Part shown: positions 53,424 to 61,913 of the stretch, piece by piece | Layout of the letters: every line of letters starts with the position of its first letter | Numbering within the stretch: the first letter of the stretch is position 1 | Source: Bacteroidales bacterium | Lineage (GTDB): Bacteria; Bacteroidota; Bacteroidia; Bacteroidales; UBA932 | DNA length: 64,000 nucleotides | Assembly: GCA_017400135.1 (NCBI GenBank) | Contig: JAFPVJ010000020.1 | Span: 1 to 64,000, forward strand | Direction of reading: 5' to 3' | Made by a program: the position numbers and the translations under genes | Notes under the pieces: model-generated | Databases searched by the model: none | Told to the model about the DNA's origin: nothing | What the model saw: the letters and a program-made list of their open reading frames with translations, nothing else

Positions 53424-54614
53424 CTATCCTTCGCCTTCTTCGCGCAGGATTTCGCGGCAGAGCAGCCCCGCCTTGACGAGCATCCGGGGAATGTGGAAAG
53501 GACCCTTGAAAAGGTTGCCCTTGGCCGGCTGGGCCACGGTCCCGTCGCGGTGCAGGTAGCCGTACCATTCGCCGTATTCCGGGTCGCGGAAATGCTCCCG
53601 CATCCAGGCGTCCGCCTCGAGCCAGATGTCCAGATATTTCTCGTCTCCCGTAACACGGTAGGCGTAGAGCGCGGCGATGACGGTCTCGCACTGCGGCCAC
53701 CAGAATTTCATGTCCTGGGAATAGTCCTGGCAGGGGAAACCCTTGCAGTCGCGGAAGTTGATGATGCCGCCGAACTCCTTGTCCCAGCCCCATTTGAACT
53801 GCCAGTCGAAAATTTTCGCACCCAGTTTTTTCAGCCGGTCGTCTCCGTAGACCTGGCCGGCTTCCATCACGAACCAGGCGGTCTCGATGCCGTGGCCCGG
53901 ATTGATCGTACGGCCCTCGCAGGTATCGATGAGGCTCCCGTCCGGGGCGACGCTCTCCAGGATGCATTCGTATTCGGGATGCATCAGGTAGGTCTCGATC
54001 TCGTGGATGGATTCCGCAATTTGGACGTCCAGTGCGGGATCGGCGGAGACCTGCTTCAGGACCAGTGCCACGTTGATCAGGATCATCGTGATCGAATGGC
54101 TCTTTCCGGGCACGTAGCTTTTGGGCGGGAGGAATCCGGGCGTGGAAAGCATCCGGCGGATGTCGTGGAACATCGCGAGCGCCTTGTCCACGTAGACGGG
54201 GTCTCCGGCCGCCTTGGCATATTCGGCCATCGCGATGGCGGCGAAGGTCTCGGAGAAAACATAACGGCGCTTGCGCACGGGGCGTCCGTCCTCCGTGACG
54301 GAGAAGAACAGATGCCCGTCGGCGTCGATGCAGTGCGCTTCGATGAAGTCGATGCAGGACTTGGACGCGGAGAGCCACTCCGGCTCGGGTCGGACGTGAT
54401 TGTAGGCGAAGGCGGCCGTGTAGCCGAAACGGCCCTGGAACCAGACCGACTTGGTCGGGTCCATCAGGGTTCCGTCACGGTCCAGGCAGGTATAGACACC
54501 GCCGTGGACGCGGTCCAGTCCGTATTTCAGCCAGAAGGGGAGGATGTTTTCCGTCAGTTCACGCTCGTACCAGGCGGCTTGCGCCATCAGGAGGGTTCGG
54601 TATTCGGGACTCAT
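53424..54614 (-). CDS. N-acylglucosamine 2-epimerase (AGE) family protein
   Basis: A 396-residue cytoplasmic (alpha/alpha)6-barrel enzyme. Family marks are GGVYTCLDRDG, VWFQGRFGYTAAFAYN, GRTINPGHGIETAWFVMEAG and FKGPFHIPRML with the conserved histidines. AGE members interconvert N-acetylglucosamine and N-acetylmannosamine or epimerise free sugars such as cellobiose or mannobiose. The nearby sialate O-acetylesterase and mannosidases make either a sialic-acid (NanE-like) or a mannoside route plausible, but substrate is unproven. The start at 54614 avoids an upstream ATG inside the recQ promoter. Confidence 0.87.
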   Translation of the reverse strand: MSPEYRTLLMAQAAWYERELTENILPFWLKYGLDRVHGGVYTCLDRDGTLMDPTKSVWFQGRFGYTAAFAYNHVRPEPEWLSASKSCIDFIEAHCIDADGHLFFSVTEDGRPVRKRRYVFSETFAAIAMAEYAKAAGDPVYVDKALAMFHDIRRMLSTPGFLPPKSYVPGKSHSITMILINVALVLKQVSADPALDVQIAESIHEIETYLMHPEYECILESVAPDGSLIDTCEGRTINPGHGIETAWFVMEAGQVYGDDRLKKLGAKIFDWQFKWGWDKEFGGIINFRDCKGFPCQDYSQDMKFWWPQCETVIAALYAYRVTGDEKYLDIWLEADAWMREHFRDPEYGEWYGYLHRDGTVAQPAKGNLFKGPFHIPRMLVKAGLLCREILREEGEG

Positions 54615-54658
54615 GGTTCTTTTGTTCGAAGTCGGGTACGAATATAGCAAATTCTTGC

Positions 54659-54666
54659 TATTTTTG
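54659..54666 (+). promoter_or_regulatory. recQ promoter -7 box
   Basis: TATTTTTG ends 4 bases before the recQ ATG. Just upstream, TAGCAA and TTGCTA (54645-54660) form a 6-bp palindrome that spans the box and the divergent AGE gene's control region. The mRNA should be leaderless. Confidence 0.6.
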
Positions 54667-54670
54667 TCTC

Positions 54671-56572
54671 ATGACGGACAGAACTATGACGCCGCGGGAA
54701 GTGTTGGAGAAATATTGGGGCTACGAGTCGTTCCGCCCCTTGCAGGAGGAGATCATCCAGGCCGCGCTGGAGGGTCGGGACGTCCTGGCCCTGCTGCCGA
54801 CCGGCGGCGGCAAGTCCGTCTGTTTCCAGGTCCCGGTTCTGATGAAGGAAGGACTGGCGCTGGTCGTCACGCCCCTCATCGCCCTGATGAAGGACCAGGT
54901 GCAGAATCTGACCGACCGCGGCATCCGAGCCCTTGCCATCCACGCGGGGATGGGTCGCCACGAGGTGGACCTGACGCTCAACAACGCCGCCTACGGCGAC
55001 TTCAAGTTCCTCTATGTCTCTCCGGAACGGCTCAACACGCGCCTGTTCCGCTCCTATCTGGACGTGCTGCCCATCAGCACCATCGTCGTGGACGAGGCGC
55101 ACTGCATCTCGCAGTGGGGCTATGACTTCCGTCCGGATTACCTGCGCATCGGTGAGCTGCGCAAGCTGGTGGACGTGCCCGTGATCGCCCTGACCGCGAC
55201 GGCGACGCCGCGGGTGGCCGAGGATATCATGGACAAGCTCGGATTCCGCGAACCGCTGCTGCTGAAGACGGGTTTCGAGCGCCCCAACCTCAGCTACATC
55301 GTGCGCATGGCCGAGGACAAGCTGGGCCAGCTGCTCAATATCTGCCGAAGCGTTCCGGGGGCGGGCATCATCTACATGCGTCATCGGGCGCGCTGCGAGG
55401 AGATCGCCTCCTTCCTGAAAGCGGAGGGCGTCGGCGCCTCTTACTACCATGCCGGTCTGTCCACTCCGGCCCGGGCCGAACGCCAGGCGCAGTGGAAGAG
55501 CGGGGAGATTCCGGTCATGGTGTGTACCAACGCCTTCGGCATGGGCATCGACAAGGGTGACGTGCGTTTCGTGGTCCATCTGGACCTGCCGGAGAGCATC
55601 GAGGCCTATTTCCAGGAAGCGGGCCGCGCGGGTCGCGACGGTCTCCGTTCCTACGCCGTGCTGCTCTGGAATGACGCTGACGTGCGGCGCCTGCGCCAGA
55701 TTGAGAAGACTTCTTTCCCGCCCCTGGAATTCATCGAGGACATCTACCAGAAGCTGCACCAGTTCTACCAGGTCCCCTACGAGACCGGCATCGGACGGCA
55801 GCTGAAGTTTGACCTGGAGGAATTCTGCCGCCATTTCGGTCTCCAGCGCCCGCCCGTCCACTATGCACTTAAATACCTGGAGCGCACGGACCACCTGAGC
55901 TTCTCCGAGGACGTGGACATCGATACGAAGGTCAAGATCACCGTGGACCGCAACGCCCTCTACGACATCGACCTGCCGGAGAAAGGGATGGCGGAGGTCC
56001 TGGAACTGCTGATGCGCTCCTATCCCGGCATCTTCTCCTTTGCCCTGGGCGTGGATGAGAAGTGGTTCTCCGGCAAGTTGGGCATCTCCGTGCCCGCCCT
56101 GCGCCAGCTGCTCTACAAGCTTTCTCTAGAGCACGTGATCAACTACATCCCCGCCGACCGCTCCAGCGTGATCCAGCTCCACCACGACCGCATCCGCCCC
56201 GGCAACCTGGCGCTTTCCCCGCAGACATACGAAATGCTTCACGACACCTGGCTGGATCGCGCCGAAGCCGTCATCAACTATGCCGGGGAAGAGGATACCT
56301 GCCGTTCCCGTTTCCTCGTCTCTTATTTCGGCCAGGAAGAAACTACCGACTGCGGTACCTGCGATGTCTGCCGCGCCGGCCGGAACCGTCCCGCCACCGA
56401 ATCCGTCGAAAAAGCCCTCCGCGCCTTTGTGGACGCGAAGGGCGGTCGATACTCGCAGGAGGAACTCAATGCTTTTCTGGCCGATCCCTCCAACGGTCTT
56501 ACACGTTCAGCTCTCGAAATCCTCCGCCGCCTCATCGACGACGGTATCGTCCCCGGGCCTCAATTGCCGTAG
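54671..56572 (+). CDS. recQ: ATP-dependent DNA helicase RecQ
   Basis: A 633-residue RecQ helicase. Motif 0 YESFRPLQEEII, Walker A LLPTGGGKSVCF, DEAH box VVDEAHCISQWG, ALTATATPRV, motif V TNAFGMGIDKGDVRFV and motif VI EAGRAGRDG are all present. A RQC-like winged-helix region follows, then a Cys pair motif DCGTCDVCRAG (the zinc-binding kind) near 575, and a short C-terminal tail. No HRDC domain is evident. The last 66 bases overlap the end of the opposite-strand acyltransferase gene. Confidence 0.96.
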   Translation: MTDRTMTPREVLEKYWGYESFRPLQEEIIQAALEGRDVLALLPTGGGKSVCFQVPVLMKEGLALVVTPLIALMKDQVQNLTDRGIRALAIHAGMGRHEVDLTLNNAAYGDFKFLYVSPERLNTRLFRSYLDVLPISTIVVDEAHCISQWGYDFRPDYLRIGELRKLVDVPVIALTATATPRVAEDIMDKLGFREPLLLKTGFERPNLSYIVRMAEDKLGQLLNICRSVPGAGIIYMRHRARCEEIASFLKAEGVGASYYHAGLSTPARAERQAQWKSGEIPVMVCTNAFGMGIDKGDVRFVVHLDLPESIEAYFQEAGRAGRDGLRSYAVLLWNDADVRRLRQIEKTSFPPLEFIEDIYQKLHQFYQVPYETGIGRQLKFDLEEFCRHFGLQRPPVHYALKYLERTDHLSFSEDVDIDTKVKITVDRNALYDIDLPEKGMAEVLELLMRSYPGIFSFALGVDEKWFSGKLGISVPALRQLLYKLSLEHVINYIPADRSSVIQLHHDRIRPGNLALSPQTYEMLHDTWLDRAEAVINYAGEEDTCRSRFLVSYFGQEETTDCGTCDVCRAGRNRPATESVEKALRAFVDAKGGRYSQEELNAFLADPSNGLTRSALEILRRLIDDGIVPGPQLP

Positions 56573-57778
56573 GGCGGCGGCCAGACGCGCATAAGTATCT
56601 TTCAGTTTCTTGTGCCCGAAAAGCAGTCGGATGTCGGAAAGCAGGATGCGGCCTTCGTTGATTCCGGTGTAGAAGAACTTGAAGGACAGGATCGCCATGA
56701 TGAAAGCGATGAAGGCCTTCTTGAAAGGCAGGCAGAGGAAAAAGACCAGCGCCCAGAGGATAACCATCAGCGGCGTGCCGGCGAGCTTGACGCCGAAACG
56801 CGCGGTGCGAGCGAAGGCCTTGTCTTTCAAGCCCTTGACGATATGCTCGGCCGTAATCCAGAGGGGAGCGCTCACGACGGCGCTGAAGATCCAGAAGGGC
56901 AGGAAAAGCAGGCTGAGGATCAACTTGACAATCAGCGAGAACACGGGCTTATCCTGTGCGAAGGACCAGCTTGACAGTTTGGCGGCCTTGCGCTGCCGCT
57001 CGAAGGCGGCGGCCTCTTGGACCAGACTCTCATCCGCGGCCATGGCGGCTTCCTGGGAAGCCATTTTGGTCAGCGCCCAGCGGCCTTCATAGCTTTCGTC
57101 GTCCGGCAGGTAAGTGATCAGGCCGGCGATGCGCTCCTTCAGGATGCCCAGCAGCCCGCGGTGGATTTCCGCTTCGCCGGCATCCGCATGCGCCGCGACA
57201 TACTCCGTCACGTTGATGGGCTTGCCATAGCGGATCTTGAGCGAGGTCTGCAGGCGGTAGTAGTCTTCGTATTCGAGTCCCATCGGGACGATATAGACCG
57301 GCTTAGAGCCGCCGAAACGCTCGTTGGCCAGCAGGGCGGTGCGGGTGATGCCTTTCTTGAGGGGAAGCAGGGAATGCATGGGCCGGTGCGTGCCTTCGGC
57401 GAACATGGCATAGCGCATGCCGTGGTCCAGGCATTCGATGACTTCTTCCATCGTCTCCCGGTTGTGCAGTACCTCCTGGAGACCGTCCCGCACGCGAGGG
57501 ATGGGCAGGATGCGCAGGAAACGCAGGAACTTGTTGAGGATGGGCTTGCGGAACACGTCCGCCCGCGCGCCGAAGAGCGTCGCGTCCTTCCGGTCCTGCA
57601 GGACGACGAGCGCATCCATCAGGGTGTTGCAGTGGTTGGGAGCCATCAGGACCGCCCCGTCGGTCGGTACGTTTTCCCAGCCCTCGGATTCAATGTCGCT
57701 GAACAGGCTGCGGACCGTCGCGTCGCACCAGTTCTTCAGTACGTAGTACCGCCAGTCATTTTCGTAAGTTTTTTTCAT
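56507..57778 (-). CDS. 1-acylglycerol-3-phosphate acyltransferase-like (PlsC) protein
   Basis: A 423-residue membrane acyltransferase. The catalytic HX5D motif is NHCNTLMD (His49, Asp55), followed by FAEGTHRP (acyl-acceptor site) and PVYIVPMGLEYEDYY. After a charged middle region there are two or three membrane helices (about 280-370). Its family adds acyl chains to lysophospholipids or related acceptors. It starts 1 base after the symporter gene. Its C-terminal 22 codons lie antisense to the recQ end, and the tail (DDTVVDEAAEDFES) may be less constrained. Confidence 0.88.
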   Translation of the reverse strand: MKKTYENDWRYYVLKNWCDATVRSLFSDIESEGWENVPTDGAVLMAPNHCNTLMDALVVLQDRKDATLFGARADVFRKPILNKFLRFLRILPIPRVRDGLQEVLHNRETMEEVIECLDHGMRYAMFAEGTHRPMHSLLPLKKGITRTALLANERFGGSKPVYIVPMGLEYEDYYRLQTSLKIRYGKPINVTEYVAAHADAGEAEIHRGLLGILKERIAGLITYLPDDESYEGRWALTKMASQEAAMAADESLVQEAAAFERQRKAAKLSSWSFAQDKPVFSLIVKLILSLLFLPFWIFSAVVSAPLWITAEHIVKGLKDKAFARTARFGVKLAGTPLMVILWALVFFLCLPFKKAFIAFIMAILSFKFFYTGINEGRILLSDIRLLFGHKKLKDTYARLAAALRQLRPGDDTVVDEAAEDFES

Positions 57779-57779
57779 G

Positions 57780-58733
57780 TTATCCGGTAATGCGTTTTTC
57801 GTGGAGGTTGAAAATCGTGGAGACCGTCAGCCCCGAAATGATGTGCCAGATGCCCCACCAGGCCGTAATCACCAGCATGCCGCCGTGGGGCGGGAAGCCG
57901 GCGAAGAGGGAGGTCCCGAGCAGCAGCACGAGGCCGAGGCCGGAATTCTGGATGCCGGTCTCGATGGTCAGGGTCCTGCGGTCGCGGAAGGGAACCTTGA
58001 AGATCGATCCTACGCCGAAACCGATGCACAGGGCCAGCAGGTTGTGGAGGAACACCACGATGAAGATGTACTTGATGCACTTCAGGAAGGCGTCGATGTT
58101 GCCGGCGAAAGAGAGGATGACCATCGCGATGAAAAAGATGATGGAAACCCACTGGAAGGGCTTTTTCAGCTTTGCGGCGAAGTTTGGCAGCAGGCGGGCG
58201 GTCAGGATGCCCAGCGTGAGCGGGAGCCCCAGCAGGATGAAGATCGTCTTGAATACGTCCCACAGGGGGATGATCAAGGTCGGGACCTCGCCAGCCACCT
58301 TGGCGGTGTGGAGGTAGAGGTTGCCCCAGATATAGAAATTGGCCGGGGTCAGCAGGATGGCCAGGGCGGTGCTGATGGCTGTCAGGGATACGGACAGCTC
58401 GACATTTGCCTTGGAGAGCGAGGACATGAAGTTGGAAATGTTGCCTCCCGGACAGGAGGCGACCAGGATCATGCCCAGGCCCATCATGGGAGAGATCCAG
58501 TTGCCGATCAGGCAGGCCAGGCAGAACGTGAAAGCCGGCAGCAGGATGAGCTGGCAGCATATCCCCAGGATGACCGATTTGGGTTTCTTGAAGACCTCGA
58601 TGAAGATGCCCGGCTTGATGCCGAGGGCCACGCCGAACATCACGAAGGCGAGGATGATATTGATCGTGTTCATTCCGCCCGCATTGAGGGTCACGTCGAT
58701 CTGGTCGATATGGGCGGCGATTTCAGGACTCAT
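57780..58733 (-). CDS. Bile acid:sodium symporter (BASS) family transporter
   Basis: A 317-residue protein with about nine hydrophobic helices. The two conserved cross-over motifs of the BASS fold are ASCPGGNISNFMSSL and IETGIQNSGLGLVL. These transporters move bile acids, pyruvate, pantoate or other organic anions with sodium; substrate here is unknown, and a bile acid is possible but not shown. It is the middle gene of a PDE-BASS-PlsC operon, with a 24-bp and a 1-bp gap. Confidence 0.93.
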   Translation of the reverse strand: MSPEIAAHIDQIDVTLNAGGMNTINIILAFVMFGVALGIKPGIFIEVFKKPKSVILGICCQLILLPAFTFCLACLIGNWISPMMGLGMILVASCPGGNISNFMSSLSKANVELSVSLTAISTALAILLTPANFYIWGNLYLHTAKVAGEVPTLIIPLWDVFKTIFILLGLPLTLGILTARLLPNFAAKLKKPFQWVSIIFFIAMVILSFAGNIDAFLKCIKYIFIVVFLHNLLALCIGFGVGSIFKVPFRDRRTLTIETGIQNSGLGLVLLLGTSLFAGFPPHGGMLVITAWWGIWHIISGLTVSTIFNLHEKRITG

Positions 58734-58757
58734 GGAATGAGGAAATAGGATGCTCTG

Positions 58758-59639
58758 TCATTCGAAAATCTGGGTCAGCGGACGGCCGAACCAGGGCTGC
58801 GGCTGCTCGAGGCCCAGGATCCAGGCCATCGTGGAAGCGACATCATACTCCATGACACTCAGGTCGTCATAGCAGTATCCTTTCCGGACGCCTTTGCCGA
58901 AGAAAATGAGGGGCGTTTCCATCTCCATCATCGTGCGACCGCCGTGTCCGTGGTCGATGCCGCCGTGGTCGGAGGTCAGGATGATGACGGACTTGTCCAG
59001 GATGCCGGCCTGGTCGATGGCGTTCACGATTTCTTCCACCCAGGCGTCGAGTTCTTTCAATTTCTCATAATACTCGGGCGTGTCGTGGCCAAATTTGTGG
59101 CCGACGTGGTCCGGATCGTCATAGATAAAGGCCGCCAGACGCGGTTTCTTGGTCGCGATATAGGCTTTGGCAGCCTCGCAGAGCTGGTCCTGGGGGACGC
59201 GCTCATAGTGGTTGACAGACAGTGTGTCGATCAGGTACTTGATGCCGTCCCACTCGTACAGGCAGCCGATCTCAGCGTCTGGTTCCTTGTCCCGAAGTAG
59301 TTGGAAGACGGTCGGGAAAATGCCGTTCTTATAGGTCAGTCGCGGCTCGAGGTCGGGGGTCTTGGAGCAGCACTCATAGAATCCGTGCACTTCGGGACCC
59401 ACGCCCATCCACATCGACGCCCAGTTGGCAGCGCTGTGGGAGGGGAGTACAGTGCGTTTCTTGAGCGTCCAGGCTCCTTCCTCCATCATCTTTTTCGTGA
59501 AGGTCATTTCGGATTTTTCGACGCTGTAGGAGCCCCATCCGTCCAGGCCGATAAAGAAAACGTGTTCGACGGCGGGTTTCCGGTTGCATCCGGCGAAACA
59601 TAGCAGGCAGATGGCTCCTGCCAACAAAAGTTTTTTCAT
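58758..59639 (-). CDS. Type I phosphodiesterase / nucleotide pyrophosphatase-like lipoprotein
   Basis: A 293-residue lipoprotein (lipobox CFAGC) of the alkaline-phosphatase superfamily. Metal-site motifs are FIGLDGWGS, the nucleophile region TVLPSHSAANWASM, DDPDHVGHKFGH and TSDHGGIDHGHGG. Such enzymes cleave phosphodiesters or pyrophosphates with two zinc ions, on the cell surface or in the periplasm. The 72-bp upstream gap has only a near-match promoter box (AATATTTG). It heads the operon with the symporter and acyltransferase genes. Confidence 0.88.
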   Translation of the reverse strand: MKKLLLAGAICLLCFAGCNRKPAVEHVFFIGLDGWGSYSVEKSEMTFTKKMMEEGAWTLKKRTVLPSHSAANWASMWMGVGPEVHGFYECCSKTPDLEPRLTYKNGIFPTVFQLLRDKEPDAEIGCLYEWDGIKYLIDTLSVNHYERVPQDQLCEAAKAYIATKKPRLAAFIYDDPDHVGHKFGHDTPEYYEKLKELDAWVEEIVNAIDQAGILDKSVIILTSDHGGIDHGHGGRTMMEMETPLIFFGKGVRKGYCYDDLSVMEYDVASTMAWILGLEQPQPWFGRPLTQIFE

Positions 59640-59711
59640 ATCCGTGTTGTTAACTGTGGTGCAAATATTCTTCGCAAGTTACTACTTTTCCCTTGATTTC
59701 CCAACGACGCT

Positions 59712-60578
59712 TCATTCCGACTCCAGGACTAGGCCGTCGTATGCCGGATGGACGTGGGGCGGCAGCATCGCCGCGAAATCCTCGTGGCAGGGCAGCAGGT
59801 GGGAGATGTGTGTGATATAGGACTCCTTCGCACCGATTCTCTCGAAGAGGTCCAGCGCTTCCTGGAGGGAAAAATGTGAGAAGTGAGGCTTGATCTTCAC
59901 GCAGTTGAGGGTGACGAAGTCCAGTCCTTTCAACTTGTCGAACTCCGACTCTTCGATCTGGTTCATGTCGGTCAGGTAGGCGATCTTGCCGAAGCGGAAG
60001 CCCAGTACGGAAAGCATCTTCGTCTTGTGGTGCCAGCCCTGGATGGGAACGATTTCCACGGGTGGCAGGATCTCGGAGTCGGAGGGTGCTTCGTGGTGGT
60101 AGCCGAAGCCTGATTCCCAGACGAGGGTGGGCTCTCCGGCGTTGGAGTGGACGAGGAAAGGATCGCGTCCGATGCGGTGGACGTTCCATTCCGGGGAACC
60201 GGGGTATTTTTTCTCCGCGAAGGCATAGCTGTATTCGCGGCGCAGCGACTGCTCGACGTATTCCTGGCAATAAATGTTGACGGGTTTGGCTTCCAGCAGG
60301 TTGAAGGAACGGACGTCGTCCAGCCCGCCGGTGTGGTCCTTGTGGTTATGGGTCAGCAGGATGGCATCCAGGTGACGGACGCTCTCGCGCAGCATCTGAT
60401 AGCGGAAATCCGGTCCGCAGTCCACCAGGATCGTAAGGCCGCCATATTCAACGAGAACGGAAGATCGAAGCCGTTTGTCGCGGGGATCGGCCGATCGGCA
60501 CACGGGGCAGTCGCAGCCGATCATCGGCACGCCTTGCGAAGTTCCCGTCCCCAAAAAAGTCAGTTTGGTTTTTTCCAT
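59712..60578 (-). CDS. PhnP-like metallo-beta-lactamase-fold phosphodiesterase
   Basis: A 288-residue cytoplasmic MBL-fold hydrolase. The N-terminal FLGTGTSQGVP and Cys cluster GCDCPVC, the zinc motif LTHNHKDH at 76-82 and late THISH place it in the PhnP/RNase Z-like group, which cleaves cyclic or linear phosphodiesters. The longer open frame to 60629 crosses the divergent promoter, so the ATG at 60578 is used. A TATTTTTG box lies 10 bases upstream on its strand. It is unrelated to the secreted MBL enzyme at 3178-4098. Confidence 0.87.
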   Translation of the reverse strand: MEKTKLTFLGTGTSQGVPMIGCDCPVCRSADPRDKRLRSSVLVEYGGLTILVDCGPDFRYQMLRESVRHLDAILLTHNHKDHTGGLDDVRSFNLLEAKPVNIYCQEYVEQSLRREYSYAFAEKKYPGSPEWNVHRIGRDPFLVHSNAGEPTLVWESGFGYHHEAPSDSEILPPVEIVPIQGWHHKTKMLSVLGFRFGKIAYLTDMNQIEESEFDKLKGLDFVTLNCVKIKPHFSHFSLQEALDLFERIGAKESYITHISHLLPCHEDFAAMLPPHVHPAYDGLVLESE

Positions 60579-60588
60579 AATCCGCTCG

Positions 60589-60596
60589 CAAAAATA
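60589..60596 (-). promoter_or_regulatory. PhnP-like gene promoter -7 box
   Basis: TATTTTTG on the minus strand, 10 bases before the ATG at 60578, in the 69-bp AT-rich divergent gap. It faces the phosphatase promoter only 13 bases away. Confidence 0.5.
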
Positions 60597-60609
60597 ATAA
60601 ATATTATTG

Positions 60610-60617
60610 TATCTTTG
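60610..60617 (+). promoter_or_regulatory. Histidine phosphatase operon promoter -7 box
   Basis: TATCTTTG on the plus strand fits TAnnTTTG and lies 30 bases before the ATG at 60648. No -33 TTG at the right spacing was seen. Confidence 0.55.
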
Positions 60618-60647
60618 TTTGCTATCCAACGACTGTCACCCTCAGAT

Positions 60648-61907
60648 ATGAATAGATTGTTTCTGCCGCTTCTCCTGCTGACGCTCGCGCTTCCGCTTGG
60701 CGCGCAGACGGCCCGGGAGGAGATTGCCGCGGATCCGGCCCGGGCGGCCGGCTTGCACTATGCCTATCCCGGACCCCAGACGGTCCAGACTCCTGAGCCC
60801 AAAGGATACAAACCGTTCTATATCAGCCATTTCGGTCGTCACGGATCCCGTTGGCATACGAATGACGAGGACTATGCGGGCCCCCTTGCCGTCCTGCAGG
60901 CGGCGAAGGATGCTTCTGTCCTGACACCCGTCGGTGAGGAGGTCCTGCGCAAGGCCGCGGCCATGGCCGGGGATGCGGCGGGCCGCAGGGGAGAGCTCAC
61001 GCGCCTCGGTACGCGTCAGCACGAAGGGATTGCCGAGCGCATGTTCCATAGCTTCCCGAAAGCCTTCCGGGGCAAGGCCACGGTGACGGCCAATTCCACG
61101 ACATCGCACCGGGTGATGATGAGCATGTTCTATTTCTGCAACAAGCTCAAGAGCCTCAATCCGGAGTTGGAGATATCCTTCAACAGCAGCCGCCGGGATG
61201 CGTCCTTCGTTTCGAATCGCGTCAAACGCCCGGAGGGGGTGGCGGCGCCCTACGATGTCAGGGCCGAAAAGGAACGCATGAAGCAGCTGGCTCTACGGCC
61301 GGAGCGCCTGATGGGCGTGCTTTTCTCGGATCCGGCGTTCGTGGCCGGAAAGCAGGACCCGAAAACGTTCATGTGGGATCTGTACTACCTGGCGGAAATG
61401 ACCCAGAACAATGAGCTGGACTCACTGTCTTTCCTGGATGTCTTCACGCCCGATGAACTCTATGACTGCTGGCGGGCGGACAACTATGACATGTACCTTT
61501 ATGCGGCGGATCCCCGGGCGCAGGACGTGGTCGTTCCTTCCTGCAAGCCCATGATCGCCCACATCCTGGACCGGGCGGACGAAATAATCGCCTCCGGCGG
61601 CCACGGTGCCACGCTGCGCTTTTCGCACGATTCCTACCTGGTCCCGATGGCCGTCTGCCTGCGCCTGGACGGCTGCACCGGCACGACGGAGGATCCGGAA
61701 CACTGCGACGAGGCCTTCATCGACTACAAGATCTCTCCGATGTGCGGCAACATCCAGATCGTCTTCTTCCGCAACCGGAAGGGGGAGGTGCTGGTCAAGT
61801 TCCTGCTCAACGAGAACGAAGTCGGCATCCCGCTGGAGACGGATCGCTGGCCCTATTACCACTGGGAAGACGTCCGCAGCTATTACAAAACCCTCTATGA
61901 AATCTAG
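60648..61907 (+). CDS. Histidine acid phosphatase family protein, first copy
   Basis: A 419-residue exported enzyme (signal ending LPLGAQ) of the two-domain histidine phosphatase superfamily. The active-site motif HFGRHGSRW has the phosphate-accepting His65, and the C-terminal LRFSHDSYLVPM carries the second His and Asp (HD in place of the HAE of phytases). The family includes MINPP phytases, glucose-1-phosphatases and acid phosphatases. The open frame runs 167 codons further upstream through the opposite-strand gene and is rejected. The next gene is a tandem paralog 6 bp away. Confidence 0.85.
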   Translation: MNRLFLPLLLLTLALPLGAQTAREEIAADPARAAGLHYAYPGPQTVQTPEPKGYKPFYISHFGRHGSRWHTNDEDYAGPLAVLQAAKDASVLTPVGEEVLRKAAAMAGDAAGRRGELTRLGTRQHEGIAERMFHSFPKAFRGKATVTANSTTSHRVMMSMFYFCNKLKSLNPELEISFNSSRRDASFVSNRVKRPEGVAAPYDVRAEKERMKQLALRPERLMGVLFSDPAFVAGKQDPKTFMWDLYYLAEMTQNNELDSLSFLDVFTPDELYDCWRADNYDMYLYAADPRAQDVVVPSCKPMIAHILDRADEIIASGGHGATLRFSHDSYLVPMAVCLRLDGCTGTTEDPEHCDEAFIDYKISPMCGNIQIVFFRNRKGEVLVKFLLNENEVGIPLETDRWPYYHWEDVRSYYKTLYEI

Positions 61908-61913
61908 CGCCCG

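Noticed and set aside
60147-60647. N-terminal 167-codon extension of the first histidine phosphatase
   Set aside because: It is antisense to the PhnP-like gene and crosses both promoters; MNRLFLPLLLL at 60648 is a clear signal start.
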